Below are positions 13,699-15,810 of a stretch of DNA of 15,810 bases, one piece after another. The position numbers were made by a program, and so were the translations under genes. How positions within the stretch are numbered: position 1 is the first letter of the stretch; the number at the start of each line of letters is the position of its first letter. Source of the DNA: Promethearchaeota archaeon. GTDB lineage: Archaea > Asgardarchaeota > Lokiarchaeia > Sigynarchaeales > SOKP01. A model generated the notes under the pieces. The model did not search any database, was not told where the DNA came from, and was given only the letters and a program-made list of their open reading frames with translations. The DNA is taken from positions 1 through 15,810 of the forward strand of contig JAHLWV010000025.1 in NCBI GenBank assembly GCA_019057735.1, given 5' to 3'.

Positions 13699-15810
13699 CT
13701 ATTTTGATTTCCAATGTTTTTTTCCCATCTTTGTTTCTACCATTACCAATCCCTTGCGCTCCAATTCCTTCAGTTTTATTTGTAAAAAACGAGCATCCAT
13801 CATATCTTTTATTTTCATTTTAAATATTAAAGCTGTTATTGGTTGCCAATCTTCAGATAATGCGTCTACTATTTTCTTGGTAGTAATTATTGGCAATTGA
13901 GTTTGAGTTAGCGCGGGTTTAGGTTGTTGAGCAGTAATTGTTGGTTCTTTTCTAACCGGCTGTTGATGAATTTTTTCACCCATGGCAATTTGTAATTGTT
14001 TTCTTTTTTTGGCTATAATTCCCGGTGGAACTGGTTCGATTTTTAATGGTATTTTTGCTATTTTATCCAAGGGGATCCTTTTTTCTGGTTTTCCCTTATC
14101 ATAAAATTCTTGAATAAATTTAATAATTTCTGATTTACGAGCTTTAGATGGTAGAGAAATGTTCTTATCTATACAATATTCTTTTAGTTGATTAATAGTC
14201 CAGTTAAGAAGTGTTTTTTCACTAAGAAGCCCGTCACTCTGTTTAATTTTTTCAGGAATACTCTTTTTCGGAATACCCGTGTCTTCCCATTGAATCTCAA
14301 CTTTTTTAGGTTCTAATTCAATAGTTTCTATCTTTTCAGGTGCGAATGGTTTCTTTTCTTTAATTTTAGGAGGGACTTTTACCCCAATTGCATTTCTCAT
14401 CAAGTCTTCCAATTCCTTTTCAGAAATTTTCCCCTTATATTTTCCTTCTCCTTGTGATACGATATTATAGGCACTTTGAACAAAGATTGGGATATATCTC
14501 TCAATTAAACCAGCTCTTTTCTCGCTCTTTCGAATGTTCGCTTTACGATTAAGATATACTCTCAAACGCCTTCCTATGGCCTCAAGACAAAATTTAATCT
14601 CTTTAAGTAAATCTTCATCTTCAGCTAATGCGTTTTTCGATTGAGATTTAAACATCAAATGAACATATGGCCCTGAAACATTTACGAGAAGTTTAATTGG
14701 ACCTTTTGGTAGATTATTATCATACACATCTAATTTATAATTTTTCCAATTCACAGATTGAACTGCTTTAGTAATAGCACAATCGGCACTATCTCTTAAT
14801 TTAGGAGTTCTATTAACGAATCTTGAGAGAACATCCCTAGAACGTTTGGGGGTATCAAGTTTCTTCGAATCATTACAATACGCCAATGCAGCTTCAACAA
14901 CATATGCTAATCCTTTGCCCGAAGTAGGCGGTCTTGTTTCTGCGCTTACAAAATCATCATCTTTAGTGTATATTTCGGCGAAGAAATCAAATACTTCGCG
15001 ATAAGAATCTTTTTGAATTTCTGCAGTGGAATTTAATTTTTTTTCAATTGTTTTCTGAAATTCTTCTGGTTCTAAATATTGATCTTTAATATCAATACTT
15101 ACAAGAATTCTGGAGTTGTAATTTTTAACATCTTCAGGTGTTAGTTTAATATCTTTTATTTCACTGTCTATATGTTGTTGTTTATCTTGATCTCTCTTCA
15201 ATTCTTCTTGAAGAATATCAAAAGACATTTTTACATTTTCAATAGGGGCATCGAAATCATCAATGTTCCCCGATATTTTTAGTCCAATTTCTTTAATCAA
15301 CGTATTTTCTAATACAATATCTCCGACTGGAATCGCTGTATCTGTTGGTGGTGACATATATTTGATAGATTTAAAGGCGTGGAAAAGTGAGTTAAATTGG
15401 TTGTTAGTTAATTCAGAGGGTTTTACTTTAGAAATTTGAACTTCGTTGATTAAATCTTCCAGTTCTACACGATTATTTAATTTTTTAGCCTCTATTAAGC
15501 CAGTATTATCTTTAAAAATCTTTTCTAAATCATTTTTAATTTTTTCTCTTTCTTGGAAAATTCTATCTATATCTTTTAGTAGATTACTAATTTCTTTTTC
15601 AATTTTTTTTATGTCTTTTTTTGTCTCGGATTTATCAATACGATTGCGGTGTTTTTTTATTTCTCTATATAATTTTTCCAAATCTTTATCAAAATTGTTA
15701 TTTTTATCCATAGATTCCCAGTATTTATTCTTCAATTCTTCTGAATCAATCTTGTAGATAATTAATTTATCGCGCGGTTTTGTTGAACGTCCGTAAACCC
15801 TAGTTTCATA
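13699..15810 (-). CDS. top6B: DNA topoisomerase VI subunit B (partial, N-terminus off window)
   Basis: ATPase/transducer subunit of TopVI. The frame runs open from the right edge, so the start and the GHKL ATP-binding motifs are outside the window; a TTG at 15735 is internal. Numbering from that TTG, residues 10-75 are a charged coiled coil. About 80-150 resembles the H2TH region ending in YMSPPTDTAIPVGD (126-139). 151-258 is a charged insertion. 261-398 is the transducer, with DFVSAETRPP (261-270), RFVNRTP (305-311), the WKxY motif (330-333), the switch-lysine region SQSKNALA (K367) and a conserved closing helix. A C-terminal extension follows the transducer helices. It has a SAP-like motif (about 506-546, with LPSKARKSEII) and a winged-helix-like domain (about 620-674). 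The stop is 10 nt before the A subunit ATG. The identity is firm; the extra segments are unusual against the compact Sulfolobus enzyme. Confidence 0.9.
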   Translation of the reverse strand, partial: YETRVYGRSTKPRDKLIIYKIDSEELKNKYWESMDKNNNFDKDLEKLYREIKKHRNRIDKSETKKDIKKIEKEISNLLKDIDRIFQEREKIKNDLEKIFKDNTGLIEAKKLNNRVELEDLINEVQISKVKPSELTNNQFNSLFHAFKSIKYMSPPTDTAIPVGDIVLENTLIKEIGLKISGNIDDFDAPIENVKMSFDILQEELKRDQDKQQHIDSEIKDIKLTPEDVKNYNSRILVSIDIKDQYLEPEEFQKTIEKKLNSTAEIQKDSYREVFDFFAEIYTKDDDFVSAETRPPTSGKGLAYVVEAALAYCNDSKKLDTPKRSRDVLSRFVNRTPKLRDSADCAITKAVQSVNWKNYKLDVYDNNLPKGPIKLLVNVSGPYVHLMFKSQSKNALAEDEDLLKEIKFCLEAIGRRLRVYLNRKANIRKSEKRAGLIERYIPIFVQSAYNIVSQGEGKYKGKISEKELEDLMRNAIGVKVPPKIKEKKPFAPEKIETIELEPKKVEIQWEDTGIPKKSIPEKIKQSDGLLSEKTLLNWTINQLKEYCIDKNISLPSKARKSEIIKFIQEFYDKGKPEKRIPLDKIAKIPLKIEPVPPGIIAKKRKQLQIAMGEKIHQQPVRKEPTITAQQPKPALTQTQLPIITTKKIVDALSEDWQPITALIFKMKIKDMMDARFLQIKLKELERKGLVMVETKMGKKHWKSK

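Noticed and set aside
13699..15735. A split TopVI B lacking the ATPase domain, starting at TTG 15735
   Set aside because: The frame stays open for 25 more codons to the right edge and reads like the upstream part of the same protein, so the gene is simply cut by the window.
15446..15757. Plus-strand open frame of 103 codons opposite the TopVI B gene
   Set aside because: It lies antisense to the lysine-rich coiled coil of TopVI B, giving a Ser/Phe/Leu-rich product with no motif; a shadow frame.
1..15810. tRNA, rRNA, CRISPR array, insertion sequence or prophage
   Set aside because: No cloverleaf-like sequence, regular direct repeats, transposase or phage gene was seen; gaps between genes are short.

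Overview
The window is AT-rich archaeal DNA and most likely comes from an Asgard archaeon, probably Lokiarchaeia-like. The combination supports this: a Ras/Rab-type small GTPase, a histone-deacetylase-family enzyme, an MCM helicase, a probable GINS subunit and both subunits of topoisomerase VI. Several genes use TTG or GTG starts, some with a strong archaeal Shine-Dalgarno sequence (GGTGA type), and others have TATA-like boxes about 30 bp upstream of the start. The lineage is inferred from gene content; no rRNA gene is present to confirm it.

Layout from left to right. 1-893 (minus) is a histone deacetylase family protein cut off at the left edge. Divergent from it, 1098-1610 (plus) is a small GTPase. 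A co-directional minus-strand run then follows, read right to left: a large membrane protein with HEAT repeats (7231-10587), MCM (4931-7051), a UvrD/Rep-like superfamily 1 helicase (2685-4871) and a zinc-type alcohol dehydrogenase (1640-2620). Divergent from the HEAT gene, 10701-11261 (plus) encodes a protein with the features of a GINS Psf2/Psf3-type subunit (Gins23). The right third is a tight minus-strand operon: topoisomerase VI subunit B (13699 to beyond the right edge), subunit A (12495-13688), a small HEAT/SHOCT-like protein (11960-12478) and an orotate phosphoribosyltransferase-like enzyme (11275-11949).

The functional theme is DNA replication and topology. MCM and GINS are parts of the archaeal replicative helicase (CMG), topoisomerase VI relaxes and decatenates DNA ahead of and behind the fork, and the SF1 helicase is probably a repair or fork-processing enzyme. 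The phosphoribosyltransferase would supply pyrimidine nucleotides. The least explained parts are the HEAT-repeat membrane protein between mcm and the GINS gene, and the elaborated TopVI B subunit. The latter has a coiled-coil stretch, a large insertion before the transducer core, and a C-terminal tail with a SAP-like motif and a winged-helix-like domain.

No rRNA, tRNA, CRISPR array, insertion sequence or long repeat was seen, and no gap between genes exceeds about 205 bases.
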